Positions 17,847-29,215 are shown, counted from the stretch's first letter. The stretch is 64,000 nucleotides of DNA from Loktanella fryxellensis (GCF_900110065.1 NZ_FOCI01000011.1:1-64000); one strand, 5' to 3'. Notes: generated by a model not told the origin, from the sequence alone. A program made the numbers and translations.

Positions 17847-17949
17847 CACTTTGCACTAATCGCATTTTCGCGTGTCGTGAAGCCTTGGCCTTAACGCGGC
17901 GTTCACATACGTTCGGGATAACAGATTTGAATTGCCGAAAGTGCACCTG

Positions 17950-18708
17950 ATGACCCTGACCCGCCTGGCGCTTGCCGCTTCCGTCGCCGCCTTGCTGCCT
18001 GCCGCAGCGATGGCGCAGAACACGCTGTCGTTCGGGATCGGTCCGCAATCGGCCCCCGAATACTTCGGCAGCGATGGGAATACCTCCGGCGTCGCGGCGA
18101 CCGTCGACATCGAACAGCTCAACCTCGGCCCGTTGCGTTTCGGCAATGGCCCCGACGGCCCGGCTTACGGCATCGGCTTTACCGGGTCGTTCCGCTATAT
18201 CGCCGAACGCAATGCGCTGGACTATCCCGAACTGGCCGGCACCGACACGATCGACGCAGCCCTCGAGGTCGGTGGCGGCGTGACCTATTCGGCAGCGAAT
18301 TACTATGTCTTCGCGCTGGCCCGCTATGGCATCACCGGACATGATTCGCTGGTCGGTGAACTGGGCGCCGATGCGGTCGTCCGCCCGACGGCACAGACCG
18401 AATTGCGCTTCGGCCCGCGCCTGTTCTTTGCCGACGACGACTATGCGCAGACCTACTTCGGCCTGGGCGCGTCCGAGACGGGCGGCGCGAACGACGCATT
18501 CGCCGCGCCATACGACGCCGCCGGTGGCCTGTTGTCACGCGGGGTCGAGGCGAGTGCTTCCTACTCCTTCTCGCCCGACTGGGCATTGCGCGGTGTGGTC
18601 CGTTACGACGAGTTCACAAATGACGCCGCCGACAGCCCCATCGTGCTGCAGGGCAGCGACAGCGCAACCAGCCTCAGCCTGATGGCGACGCGCCGCTTCA
18701 GCTTCTGA
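17950..18708 (+). CDS. MipA/OmpV family outer membrane protein
   Basis: A 252-residue protein with a signal peptide (MTLTRLALAASVAALLPAAA, cleavage after AMA) followed by a beta-rich chain of alternating hydrophobic and polar residues. It contains FGIGPQSAPEYFGSDGN, typical of the family, and ends in RRFSF, with the C-terminal phenylalanine used for outer-membrane barrel insertion. The family contains MltA-interacting protein and OmpV-like barrels; a precise function is unknown. The ATG at 17950 places the signal peptide correctly; a TTG at 17932 is the only longer option. A strong hairpin terminator follows. Confidence 0.85.
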   Translation: MTLTRLALAASVAALLPAAAMAQNTLSFGIGPQSAPEYFGSDGNTSGVAATVDIEQLNLGPLRFGNGPDGPAYGIGFTGSFRYIAERNALDYPELAGTDTIDAALEVGGGVTYSAANYYVFALARYGITGHDSLVGELGADAVVRPTAQTELRFGPRLFFADDDYAQTYFGLGASETGGANDAFAAPYDAAGGLLSRGVEASASYSFSPDWALRGVVRYDEFTNDAADSPIVLQGSDSATSLSLMATRRFSF

Positions 18709-18728
18709 TCCGTCGGAACGTGTTTGCT

Positions 18729-18764
18729 GCAAAGGGCGGCCCCGGTAACGGGGCCGCCCTTTGC
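18729..18764. terminator. Strong bidirectional hairpin after the MipA-like gene
   Basis: A 16-bp perfect stem GCAAAGGGCGGCCCCG / CGGGGCCGCCCTTTGC with a GTAA loop starts about 20 bases after the stop. A and T runs at the stem ends make it work as an intrinsic terminator in either direction. Confidence 0.85.
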
Positions 18765-18790
18765 ACGACCGGTGCGTGATCTCGTTGCGT

Positions 18791-19150
18791 CGCGATGCGT
18801 CGTCCGTGACCACGCTCCGCGGGTTGCAAGGGGGCGATGCCTTGCGAGGGTCTGGCATGTCGGGCCGGGTCAGACCTCATCCCGATGTGCCATACGAGAT
18901 TGGCCGACATGCGTGACGGCGGTCATTGCGATGGGTCGCCACTTGCCGCGGCATCCCCCGGTGTCAGACCCGCGATGCGTCGTCCGTGACCACGCTTCGC
19001 GGGTCGCGAGGGGTCGATGCCTTGCGAGGGTCTGGAAGGTCGGGCCGGGTCAAACCTCATCCCGATGTGCCGTACGAGATTGGCCGACATGCGTGACGGC
19101 GGTCGTTGCGGTCGGTCGCCCGTTGCGCTGGCATCCCCCTGTGCCAGAAC
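18791..19150. repeat. Two tandem copies of a 180-bp direct repeat, non-coding
   Basis: Copy 1 is 18791-18970 and copy 2 is 18971-19150. They align without gaps and differ at about 19 of 180 positions by eye (roughly 89% identity). Both begin CGCGATGCGTCGTCCGTGAC and contain GATTGGCCGACATGCGTGAC. The tail phrase ending GTGTCAGACC recurs at about 19320, next to the pyrG stop. The whole 616-base gap between the MipA-like gene and pyrG contains no convincing gene. Function is unknown. Confidence 0.85.
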
Positions 19151-19324
19151 CGCTGCCCGAATGGTGCGTTCGTGCGGGTACCGATCACAAAGGGCAGATT
19201 CGCAGGAATGACGGGCATCCTGATCCTAACCCAGTCCGTCCGCCGATGATCCCCACGTGCGTGATCGACGGGCAAGGGGCGGGCCCTGCGACAGACCCGC
19301 GCCTTGCGCCGTCGAAACCCGGTG

Positions 19325-20968
<1,644 letters not shown>

Positions 20969-21137
20969 GGTGGGCCCCCGTGTTCGACACCAACGGTGTC
21001 ACAATTGTCGATTTCCGACCCTTTCGGATCGCATCATCACGGGATTAGAGGATAGCCGGAAACGGCCACCCGCCGCAACCCGTGACGCTGGAAGGGATGG
21101 AGGTCGCGGCGCACCGCGACCGGATCGTCATGACGGC

Positions 21138-21506
21138 TCAGTCGCCCGACGGCACCAGCGGCACGTCGGACGCGGACGGCGGCAGCAGGTCGCCGCCCAA
21201 CCCGCTGTCCGTCGCGGGTGCGCCGTCCGTGTCCGTCGCCGCAGGCGCATCCCGCAGGCGGTCCACGACGGACGATCCGGCGGCATTTTCTGCGGCGATG
21301 ATGGTTAGTGCGATCGACGTGGCGATGAACGCCAGTGCCAGGATCCACGTCACACGCGCCATGGCCGTGGGGGCAGGACGGCTGCCTGCCGGACCACCTG
21401 CGCCACCGCCGATGCCCAGTCCACCACCTTCGGACCGCTGCACCAGCACGGTGCCGATCAGCGCAAGCGCCAGGATCAGGTGGATGACGAGGACGACGTT
21501 TTCCAT
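21138..21506 (-). CDS. secG: Preprotein translocase subunit SecG
   Basis: A 122-residue inner-membrane protein. The N-terminus MENVVLVIHLILALALIGTV is the first transmembrane segment, followed by LVQRSEGGGLGIGGGAGG, the conserved glycine-rich loop of SecG. The second transmembrane segment is VTWILALAFIATSIALTII. The C-terminal 45 residues are acidic and low-complexity, and cytoplasmic or disordered. SecG assists SecYE in protein export. It lies just upstream of pyrG in the direction of transcription, a conserved pair. Confidence 0.94.
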   Translation of the reverse strand: MENVVLVIHLILALALIGTVLVQRSEGGGLGIGGGAGGPAGSRPAPTAMARVTWILALAFIATSIALTIIAAENAAGSSVVDRLRDAPAATDTDGAPATDSGLGGDLLPPSASDVPLVPSGD

Positions 21507-21689
21507 GGCGGATGGCCTGCGGTTATAGTGGTTCGGCGCTGTCTATGCGACCGGCCCTCATGCCGCAACCCCAAAGGCCGCAGGGGTCCGGTGGCTGGCG
21601 TGCCGCATCCCGATCGGGCGGTTTTCGGTTTCCGCCGCCGCCCCCGCCCGTTATAGCGGTCGGCGGATTATCCGGCACAGGACAGTATC

Positions 21690-22985
21690 ATGGCAAACGT
21701 CGTCGTCGTCGGCGCCCAGTGGGGCGACGAAGGAAAGGGCAAGATCGTCGATTGGCTCTCGGAGCGGGCCGACGTGGTCGCCCGCTTTCAGGGTGGGCAC
21801 AATGCCGGTCACACGCTGGTCATCGACGGCAAGGTCTACAAGCTGCACGCGCTGCCCAGCGGCGTGGTGCGCGGCGGCAAGCTGAGCGTGATCGGCAACG
21901 GCGTCGTCCTCGACCCCTGGCACCTGCTGAAGGAGATCGAGGGTCTGCGCGGCCAAGGCGTGGAGATCACGCCGGACACGCTGATGATCGCCGAGAACAC
22001 GCCGCTGATCCTGCCGTTCCACGGCGAACTCGACCGCGCGCGCGAGGCGCAGGCGGACGTGGCCAAGATCGGCACCACCGGGCGCGGCATCGGTCCGTGT
22101 TACGAGGACAAGGTGGGGCGTCGGGTGATCCGCGTCGCCGATCTGGCCGACGCCGCGACGCTTGAACTGCGTGTGGATCGCGCGCTGGTGCATCACGACG
22201 CGCTGCGCCGGGGGCTCGGCCTTGCCCCCATCGACCGGGATGCGCTGCTGGACAGCCTGCGGGCCATCGCGCCTGCGATCCTCGAATACGCCGCCCCGGT
22301 GTGGAAGGTCCTGTCCGACGCCCGCAAGGCCGGCAAGCGCATCCTGTTCGAAGGTGCGCAGGGCGCGCTGCTGGATATCGACTTCGGCACCTATCCCTAT
22401 GTCACTTCGTCCAACGTGATCGCGGGGCAGGCGGCGACGGGCACCGGCGTGGGGCCGGGGGCCATCGATTTCGTCCTTGGCATCGTCAAGGCCTATACCA
22501 CCCGCGTGGGCGAAGGCCCGTTCCCGACCGAACTGCTGGATGCGGACGGCGACAAACTGGGCGAGCGCGGCCACGAGTTCGGCACCACCACGGGCCGTAA
22601 GCGGCGCTGCGGCTGGTTCGATGCGGCCCTCGTGCGGCAGACCTGTGCCACGTCCGGCGTGTCCGGCATCTCGCTGACGAAGCTCGACGTGCTCGACGGG
22701 TTCGAGACGCTGAAGATCTGCACGGGTTACGATCTGGACGGGCAGGTGCTGGATTATCTTCCGACCGCCGCCGATCAACAGGCGCGTTGCAGACCGATCT
22801 ACGAGGAAATGCCCGGCTGGTCCGAATCGACAGAAGGTGCGCGGTCGTGGAACGACCTGCCCGCGCAGGCGATCAAGTACGTCCGCCGGATCGAGGAGCT
22901 GATCGACTGCCCCGTGGCCCTCGTCTCCACCTCGCCAGAGCGCGAGGACACGATTCTCGTCACCGACCCGTTCGCCGCCCGATGA
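21690..22985 (+). CDS. purA: Adenylosuccinate synthase
   Basis: A 431-residue enzyme of AMP synthesis that couples GTP hydrolysis to joining IMP and aspartate. The P-loop is GDEGKGK (residues 12-18); [33 protein letters not shown] and [13 protein letters not shown] are the IMP-, GTP- and aspartate-binding segments. Length is standard. The stop codon overlaps the start of the next small gene by ATGA, so the two are probably translated together. Confidence 0.98.
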   Translation: MANVVVVGAQWGDEGKGKIVDWLSERADVVARFQGGHNAGHTLVIDGKVYKLHALPSGVVRGGKLSVIGNGVVLDPWHLLKEIEGLRGQGVEITPDTLMIAENTPLILPFHGELDRAREAQADVAKIGTTGRGIGPCYEDKVGRRVIRVADLADAATLELRVDRALVHHDALRRGLGLAPIDRDALLDSLRAIAPAILEYAAPVWKVLSDARKAGKRILFEGAQGALLDIDFGTYPYVTSSNVIAGQAATGTGVGPGAIDFVLGIVKAYTTRVGEGPFPTELLDADGDKLGERGHEFGTTTGRKRRCGWFDAALVRQTCATSGVSGISLTKLDVLDGFETLKICTGYDLDGQVLDYLPTAADQQARCRPIYEEMPGWSESTEGARSWNDLPAQAIKYVRRIEELIDCPVALVSTSPEREDTILVTDPFAAR

Positions 22986-23239
22986 ACGGCTGGTTTTCAA
23001 ACCTCAGCTACAAGGCGCGCAAGCGCTGGGCGCTGTTCATCCTCGTGGTGGGTCTGCCCGCCTACATCGTCGTGGCGGTCACGATCACGTCGACGCTGGA
23101 CCGCCCGTCGTTCCTGACGGAGCTGTTCATCTACGTGGGCCTCGGGATCCTGTGGGCTTATCCGTTCCGCAGCATCTTCAAGGGGATCGGTCAGGCCGAC
23201 CCGGACGAGACGGGTCCCGACAGCGACCGCCGCGACTGA
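22982..23239 (+). CDS. DUF2842-type small membrane protein
   Basis: An 85-residue protein beginning [20 protein letters not shown]. Two transmembrane segments are evident ([20 protein letters not shown] and [19 protein letters not shown]) followed by the basic [10 protein letters not shown] and an acidic tail. This matches the DUF2842 family of alphaproteobacteria, which has no known function. It overlaps the end of purA by four bases. An intrinsic terminator follows about 25 bases downstream. Confidence 0.82.
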   Translation: MNGWFSNLSYKARKRWALFILVVGLPAYIVVAVTITSTLDRPSFLTELFIYVGLGILWAYPFRSIFKGIGQADPDETGPDSDRRD

Positions 23240-23261
23240 GACTTCGGGTTACGCAAACACA

Positions 23262-23293
23262 AATGGGCGCGGGGATGATCCCCGCGCCCGTTT
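23262..23293. terminator. Bidirectional terminator between the DUF2842 gene and the 847-residue gene
   Basis: An 11-bp stem GGGCGCGGGGA / TCCCCGCGCCC with a three-base loop. A-rich sequence precedes it and GTTTG follows, so it can end transcription from both converging genes. Confidence 0.8.
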
Positions 23294-23317
23294 GCCTTCG
23301 TCCGTTGATACCGAAGG

Positions 23318-25861
23318 TTACCGGCCGTCGGCGGCGATCTGGTCCGGCTTGAACCGGATCTGGTCGGACACCGCGAAGCGGCCATTGCGGACCCGTTCGA
23401 TCCGGCCCTGCCGCAGCAGCGTGCCGAACGACCGCAAGCCATCCTCGCGGCTGAACTCGGTGTCCGAGGTTTCGCGCACCTTCTGCATGATGTGTGGCCG
23501 CGAGAAATCCTCCGACCGTTCGACGAAGGCGGTATAGGCGGCGGCCGCTTCCAGCAGATCGGGCAGGCCGGTGGCACCCATCGCCTTGGCATAGGCAGAG
23601 AAGGAGGTCGCGGTTTCGGCTGACGTCCCGGCTGCCGCAGGCTGGGCTGGCGTCCCCGGCCCGACCGACACCCGGCGCGGCTGCACCAGCGGTTGACGCG
23701 TGGCGGTCGCGTCCTGATCCAGGTCGATGCGCTGGCTGGCCACCAGTTTCAGGGGTGCGGGGCGGGGGCGGTCGGTCGCGGCGTCGGGGCGCGGTTCGGC
23801 CCGGCGCGGGCGCACCACTTGATCGAGGTCCTGACGGAACACGCCCTCGGTGCTGTCGCGGCCTGGGCCTGCCTCGCCCAGTTGGCGCGCCGCTTCGGTT
23901 GCGGCCACGGCGGCCTTGAGATGCGCGATGGCGTCCCGCCGGCGGCTGGCACCGGGATCGGCCAGTTGCGCATCGGCCTGCGTCATGATGCGCGACATCT
24001 CGGCCTCGGATGCGCCGTGCAGCGGCTCGCGCCGGTTGCGGCCCTCGGCGGCGATGTCGCGGGCGACGCGGGGGGTGGATGGCTGGCTCACGCTGATACC
24101 GCTGAGCGCAGCGAGGGTGCGCTGGAGGTCGGCCTCGTCGTGATCCGACAGGGTGCTGGGGGCTGCGGTGTCAAAGCCGGTCAGATCGTCGGCCCCGTCG
24201 AGGGTCGCGACCGAAACTGCGGCCGGTGCTGCCGGTACGACATACTCGGCCTGCCAATCCTCCTCCGGATCCGCGTCCAGATCGGCGTCGCGCGCGTCGT
24301 CCAGATCGTCGATCTGCGCGTCGTCCGTTTCGTCGGGCTGGTCGTCGGCGGACAGATCCACAGGCTGCGCGGCCTGCTCGTCTGCTACGGCGTCGGACGG
24401 GTCCGTGTCACGCTGCATCAGATCGGTCGTGGCATCCGCCGCTGCGGTCATCTGCGGCGTGGCGGGGCGTGCTGCTGCCGCGACCGCATCCAGAACCGCG
24501 TCGTGATCGGCGGCAACCGCGGCCGCCGCATCTGCCGGGGCCACCACACCGGGGGCCGCATCGTCCACGGGGCGCGGACGGCGGGTGACGCGCAGGATCC
24601 GGGCGCGCGGCGTGACGGGGTTCACTGACGCTTCCCGCGCCTGCGGCAGCGCAGGCATTTCCGCAGGCTCGGCGGTGACGGCTGGCGTGTCGTCGGATGT
24701 GCCGGTCCGCTCCGCGTCGTCCTGTGCCGCCCCAGTATGAGCTGCACCGTTCTGGTCCGCATCGTCGCGGCGCGTCTGCCGCAGCCCGGCCCGTTCGAGG
24801 TTGCGCAGCACCGCGTCGATCTGGTCGTCGGTGTCGTCTGCCGTCGTGCGGGGTGCCTCCGGCGCGGCGGGGGCAGACGGGTGCTGCGGCAGATGTGCGT
24901 CGCTCGACGGCGTTTCTCTTGCTGCTGTGTCCGTGCCATGCGGCGTTTGTGCGTCGTCGAACGTGGCGATAGCCCGCGCGATGGCAGCGTCCGTTTCAGC
25001 CTCTGACAAGGGCGAAGGTTGCGTGGCCGCATCGGGCACGGCGTCTTGGTCGGCCACCATCGGGATTGCCGCAGGTGCCGTCGCGGCGATGGTGGCGACG
25101 GGGTCGGACGGTGCGGCGGGGGTCGGGTCCGCCACCTGCGCAAACGCCGCGTCCAGGTCTGCCGCAACCGGGTCGGGCGTGGCAGCAAACGGTGCGGTCG
25201 GCGGCGCTGCGGCGTCGGGCACCTCCTGCGCGTCCTCGATATCCTCGGCATACACGTCCGCCTGCGATGCGGGTTGCGATGCCGTGTGGCCGACGGCGGC
25301 ACGGATGCGCTGCAGTTTTGCTGCGACGCTTTCGGGGTCGGGATGGGCCGGAGCCTCTGTCCGCGTCTGGGTCTGCGTCTGCGCCGGCGCTGCGACCTGT
25401 GCCGCGACGCGGGGCAGCGGTGCCTGCGGCACCGGCGGCATCGCGGGCCGGGTCTGCGCTGCCGGCGCAGGCGTGCCGACATCAGCCTCGGCCTCCGGCG
25501 TCGCTGCTGCGGCGGCTGGCGCTGGGGTCGGCACCGCCATCTCGTCCGCCGCTGCCGTTGTTTCCGCGGGATGCCGGGTCTGGGGTGCTGCTGTCGCAGG
25601 CTTCGCATCCAGGGCGCGCAGCACGATTCCGTCGCCGCTGGTGCGCATTTCCACACGCCGCGCGATCTCGCGCTCGGCGATGCGGGTCAACATCTCGGCG
25701 TCCGGGGTCGGCGGTTCCGCCCCGAAGTAACGGTCGCCGGCGGCAAGATCGCGGAAATATTCCGCAATCGCCTTCATCGTCGAGAAGGAATCGTCGAATC
25801 CCTCCAGCGTGCACGAGAAGGTGCCATAGGAAACCGTAAGAATCTTGCTCGAGTCGACCAT
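23318..25861 (-). CDS. Long Ala/Asp/Pro-rich protein with conserved ends, function unknown
   Basis: An 847-residue protein. The first 75 residues (MVDSSKILTVSYGTFSCTLE, then FDDSFSTMKAIAEYFRDLAA and DRYFGAEPPTPDAEML) are ordered and look conserved. The last 85 or so (LLEAAAAYTAFVERSEDFSR, then EFSREDGLRSFGTLLRQGRI and FAVSDQ) resemble a winged-helix or small helical domain. About 650 residues between them are low-complexity and rich in Ala, Asp, Pro, Thr, Gln, so probably disordered. There is no signal peptide or membrane segment. Similar proteins in Rhodobacteraceae have been labelled chemotaxis or hypothetical, which I cannot support. It converges on the DUF2842 gene across a shared terminator. 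Confidence 0.75.
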   Translation of the reverse strand: MVDSSKILTVSYGTFSCTLEGFDDSFSTMKAIAEYFRDLAAGDRYFGAEPPTPDAEMLTRIAEREIARRVEMRTSGDGIVLRALDAKPATAAPQTRHPAETTAAADEMAVPTPAPAAAAATPEAEADVGTPAPAAQTRPAMPPVPQAPLPRVAAQVAAPAQTQTQTRTEAPAHPDPESVAAKLQRIRAAVGHTASQPASQADVYAEDIEDAQEVPDAAAPPTAPFAATPDPVAADLDAAFAQVADPTPAAPSDPVATIAATAPAAIPMVADQDAVPDAATQPSPLSEAETDAAIARAIATFDDAQTPHGTDTAARETPSSDAHLPQHPSAPAAPEAPRTTADDTDDQIDAVLRNLERAGLRQTRRDDADQNGAAHTGAAQDDAERTGTSDDTPAVTAEPAEMPALPQAREASVNPVTPRARILRVTRRPRPVDDAAPGVVAPADAAAAVAADHDAVLDAVAAAARPATPQMTAAADATTDLMQRDTDPSDAVADEQAAQPVDLSADDQPDETDDAQIDDLDDARDADLDADPEEDWQAEYVVPAAPAAVSVATLDGADDLTGFDTAAPSTLSDHDEADLQRTLAALSGISVSQPSTPRVARDIAAEGRNRREPLHGASEAEMSRIMTQADAQLADPGASRRRDAIAHLKAAVAATEAARQLGEAGPGRDSTEGVFRQDLDQVVRPRRAEPRPDAATDRPRPAPLKLVASQRIDLDQDATATRQPLVQPRRVSVGPGTPAQPAAAGTSAETATSFSAYAKAMGATGLPDLLEAAAAYTAFVERSEDFSRPHIMQKVRETSDTEFSREDGLRSFGTLLRQGRIERVRNGRFAVSDQIRFKPDQIAADGR

Positions 25862-26001
25862 GATGTCGTTCGCTTTCTGCCAGTGCCGGTGATTGCGTGT
25901 TTACCACCAATTGGTTCGCAATGCGGCACCGGGTCGGGGTGGCGCGGGGTTGTTTTCGTGTCCCTTTCAAGGCAAGCCGCCAGCGGGGGGACAATACCGC
26001 C

Positions 26002-26667
26002 ATGATCGATTGGATTGTGCACACAGCGTCACCAGTCACTGTGCTGGGTGGTGCCGATATAGACGACAATCAGCTTAGCATCTGCTTGGCCGCTGCGCCA
26101 ATCGTCGTGGCGGCGGATGGCGGGGCCGACCATGCCCTGAAAGCCGGTCTGACACCGCTGGCGGTGATCGGCGACATGGATTCGGCCAGTCCCGCGGCGC
26201 GGGTGGCCTTTGCAAACGTCCTTCATCCCGTCGCCGAACAGGACAGTACCGATTTCGAAAAGGTCCTCTCAAGGGTGGACGCGCCACTGATCATGGCGGC
26301 GGGGTTCCTTGGCGGGCGGCTGGATCATACGCTGGCGGTGTTGGGCGTGCTGGCGCGGCGCGGGGCGGGTCATGTCGTGCTGATCTCTGACAGCGATGCC
26401 TGCGTTTTGTTGCCACAGGGCGAAAGCGCGTGGGACCTGCCGCGCGGTGCACGTGCGGCCCTGCTGCCGCTGGGACTGTCGCGGGTCACCAGTCGCGGCC
26501 TGCGCTGGGACCTGGACGATGCAGCCATGGCGCCTGACGGTCTGGTCAGCAGTTCCAATCAGGTGGGCCCCGGCCCGGTGCGATTTCACGTGACCGGGCC
26601 GGTCCTACTGACCGTGCCGCAGGCGGCATGGCCCGGCATCGTCGCAGGGGTCCCGCAGGGCCGCTGA
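26002..26667 (+). CDS. thiN: Thiamine pyrophosphokinase
   Basis: A 221-residue enzyme that transfers pyrophosphate from ATP to thiamine. Motifs ADGGADHAL, VIGDMDSAS, QDSTDFEKVLS and GGRLDHTLAVL are the catalytic and substrate-binding signatures of the TPK domain, and the C-terminal SSNQ motif (LVSSSNQ) is the usual thiamine-binding end. The ATG at 26002 was chosen because the family begins there; longer in-frame starts add an unrelated 35 residues. The TPP made is a cofactor for transketolase, which links loosely to rpiA next door. Confidence 0.88.
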   Translation: MIDWIVHTASPVTVLGGADIDDNQLSICLAAAPIVVAADGGADHALKAGLTPLAVIGDMDSASPAARVAFANVLHPVAEQDSTDFEKVLSRVDAPLIMAAGFLGGRLDHTLAVLGVLARRGAGHVVLISDSDACVLLPQGESAWDLPRGARAALLPLGLSRVTSRGLRWDLDDAAMAPDGLVSSSNQVGPGPVRFHVTGPVLLTVPQAAWPGIVAGVPQGR

Positions 26668-26761
26668 CGGGTGCGCCATCGCCCCGATCCGTCGTTTTTC
26701 ACTGTCGCGGCGGCTGTGCCCTGCCTATAACCGCGCCATCGCATCGCAGGAGATCAGCCCC

Positions 26762-27550
26762 ATGCCCGCCGACCTGTCCCCCATCGACAAGGCCAAGTTC
26801 GTCGCCGCCAAGCGGGCCTGCACCTATGTCGAGAGCGGCATGAAGCTCGGCCTCGGCACCGGGTCTACGGCGGCGTGGCTGGTGCGCTGCCTGGGCGAGA
26901 TGGTGCGCGACGACGGGTTGCGCGTCACCGGTGTGCCCACGTCGCGGCGCACGGCGGATCTGGCGCAGGCGGCTGGCATTCCCGTCATCTCGCTGGACGA
27001 GGCGCGCTGGCTGGACCTGACGATCGACGGCGCGGACGAATACGACGGCGCGCTGAACCTGATCAAGGGCGGCGGCGGGGCGCTGTTGCAGGAAAAGATC
27101 GTGGCGACGGCCAGCGACCGCATGATCGTGATCGCCGACATCTCGAAAAAGGTCGAGACTCTGGGCGCCTTTCCCCTGCCGGTCGAGGTGATCCCCTTCG
27201 GCTGGCAAACGTCCAAGGCGCTGGTCGAGGAGGCGCTCGTCGGCCTTGACGTGATGGGCACCACCGCGTCGCTGCGGATGAACGGTCAGACGCCGTTCGT
27301 GACCGACGAAGGCAACCACATCCTCGACCTGCACCTGACGCGGATCGGCAACGCCCGGCAGCTGGCGCTGGTGCTGAACCAGATCCCCGGCGTGGTCGAG
27401 AACGGGCTGTTCATCGACATCTGCGACATCGTGATCACGGGGTATGGCGATGGCCGCGTGACGGTGCACGACATCAACGCGGGCACCCAGCAAGAGACGC
27501 GCTACGACGTGCAGGACAATGACAATCTGTTCGCCGATCTGGACGACTGA
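26762..27550 (+). CDS. rpiA: Ribose-5-phosphate isomerase A
   Basis: A 262-residue enzyme interconverting ribose-5-phosphate and ribulose-5-phosphate. GLGTGSTAAWLVRCLG is the phosphate-binding loop, TIDGADEYD and KGGGGALLQEKIVA hold the active-site aspartate, lysine and glutamate. An AGGAG ribosome binding site lies before the ATG. It is about 30 residues longer than the Escherichia coli enzyme, mainly at the C-terminus. gor lies about 100 bases downstream on the same strand. Confidence 0.96.
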   Translation: MPADLSPIDKAKFVAAKRACTYVESGMKLGLGTGSTAAWLVRCLGEMVRDDGLRVTGVPTSRRTADLAQAAGIPVISLDEARWLDLTIDGADEYDGALNLIKGGGGALLQEKIVATASDRMIVIADISKKVETLGAFPLPVEVIPFGWQTSKALVEEALVGLDVMGTTASLRMNGQTPFVTDEGNHILDLHLTRIGNARQLALVLNQIPGVVENGLFIDICDIVITGYGDGRVTVHDINAGTQQETRYDVQDNDNLFADLDD

Positions 27551-27647
27551 TCCACCCCGTACGCGGTGCAACCCGCCGCTGCCCAGGGCGTTGGCCTTTC
27601 CCCCGGTTAGACGCTAGGCTGCCGGTCACATCCGAAAAAGGTGCCAC

Positions 27648-29141
27648 ATGTCATTCGATTACGACCTCTTTGTGATAGGCGGCGGGTCCGGCGGCGTCCG
27701 TGCGGCCCGCATGGCAGCTGAAACCGGCGCCCGCGTCGGTCTGGCCGAGGAAAGCCGCATGGGCGGCACCTGCGTCATCCGCGGCTGCGTGCCGAAAAAG
27801 CTGATGGTCTATGCGTCCGGCTATCCCGATCAGGTCGCGGCGGCGCAGGCCTACGGGTGGGACGCGACGTTGGGCGATTTCGACTGGACCCGGTTCCGGG
27901 GCAAGCTGCACGCCGAACTCGACCGCCTGGAGGCGGTGTATCGCAAGCTTCTGCACGGCTCCAAGGTCGAGATCCACGACGCCCGCGCGGTGTTGGAGGA
28001 TCCGCATACCGTGCGGATCGGCGACGACAAAACTGTGACGGCCAAGCACATCCTGATCGCCACGGGCGGCCATCCGGTCCGTCCGGACGTGACCGGCGCG
28101 AAATGGGGTCTCGTCTCCAACGACATGTTCCTTTTGGACCGCCTGCCAGAGACCCTGCTGATCGTCGGCGGCGGCTATATCGCATGCGAATTCGCCTGCA
28201 TCATGGCGGGTCTTGGGGTGAAGGTGACGATGTATGTGCGCGGCGCGCAGATCCTCAAGGGCTTCGACGACGAGGCGCGCGGGCTGCTGGCCGAGGCGAT
28301 GCGCCACCGCGGCATCGACATCCACACCGGCACGTCGCTGACCGAGATGACCCGCGAAGGCGACAGGCCGGGCGGGCCCGTGCCGTCGGGGTCGGACGCG
28401 GCCAGCGGCGGCGTGGCGACGATGGGGCTGCCGGCGGGTGAACGCCCCGTGGCCGATGACGAACGTCCCGACGCGGCCGATGCGTCACGCAGGGCGGGGC
28501 CGATCTGGACCCGCGCCACCAACGGGACCTCAGCGGTCTTCGATCACGTGCTGTTCGCCACGGGCCGTGCGCCCAACACCGACAACCTCGGGCTGGACGA
28601 TGCGGGCGTCACCCTCGGCCGGCACCACGAGATCGTGGTGGACGACTACAGCCAGACCAACGTGCCGTCCGTCTATGCGATCGGCGACGTGACCGACCGG
28701 GTGCAACTGACCCCCGTCGCGATCCGAGAGGGCATGGCCTTTGTCGAGACGGTGTTCAAGGGCAAGCCCACGGCGGTGGACCACGAACTGATCGCCAGCG
28801 CGGTGTTCACGCAGCCCGAACTGGGCAGCATCGGAGAGACGGAAGAACAGGTCGCCGCGCGCGGCGAGGCGGCGGAGATCTATGCCACCACGTTCCGCCC
28901 GATGCAGACCGCGTTCATCGACGGGCCGGGCCGCGTCATGATGAAGCTGGTCGTCAGCGCCGAGACGCGCAAGGTGCTGGGGTGTCACATCGTCGCGGAC
29001 CACGCCGGCGAGATGATCCAGATGGCGGCCATCGCCATCAGGATGGGCGCCACGAAAGAGGATTTCGACCGCACCTGTGCCGTCCATCCGACCATGGCCG
29101 AGGAAATGGTCACCATGCGACATCCGGTGCGCAAGACTTGA
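27648..29141 (+). CDS. gor: Glutathione-disulfide reductase with an unusual internal insertion
   Basis: A 497-residue NADPH-dependent flavoenzyme that keeps glutathione reduced. FAD binds through VIGGGSGGVRAAR; the redox disulfide is GTCVIRGCVPKK (cysteines 42 and 47). The NADPH Rossmann motif is IVGGGYIACEFA, and the catalytic HPTMAEE is near the C-terminus. Family members are usually near 450 residues. The excess is a Gly/Pro/Asp/Arg-rich stretch at about residues 238-285 (28359-28503), inside the NADPH domain between strands that normally join by a short turn. The frame is intact through it. Function as Gor is well supported; the effect of the insert is unknown. Confidence 0.94.
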   Translation: MSFDYDLFVIGGGSGGVRAARMAAETGARVGLAEESRMGGTCVIRGCVPKKLMVYASGYPDQVAAAQAYGWDATLGDFDWTRFRGKLHAELDRLEAVYRKLLHGSKVEIHDARAVLEDPHTVRIGDDKTVTAKHILIATGGHPVRPDVTGAKWGLVSNDMFLLDRLPETLLIVGGGYIACEFACIMAGLGVKVTMYVRGAQILKGFDDEARGLLAEAMRHRGIDIHTGTSLTEMTREGDRPGGPVPSGSDAASGGVATMGLPAGERPVADDERPDAADASRRAGPIWTRATNGTSAVFDHVLFATGRAPNTDNLGLDDAGVTLGRHHEIVVDDYSQTNVPSVYAIGDVTDRVQLTPVAIREGMAFVETVFKGKPTAVDHELIASAVFTQPELGSIGETEEQVAARGEAAEIYATTFRPMQTAFIDGPGRVMMKLVVSAETRKVLGCHIVADHAGEMIQMAAIAIRMGATKEDFDRTCAVHPTMAEEMVTMRHPVRKT

Positions 29142-29215
29142 AAACGCAGGGCTTTGGCCCGATGTGAACTAGGACGGTCCACGACGGATCACAACGATGG
29201 GAAGACTGACACACG

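Noticed and set aside
18791-19150. Repeats considered as a CRISPR array or IS pair
   Set aside because: Units are adjacent 180-bp direct repeats with no spacers, no terminal inverted repeats and no transposase.
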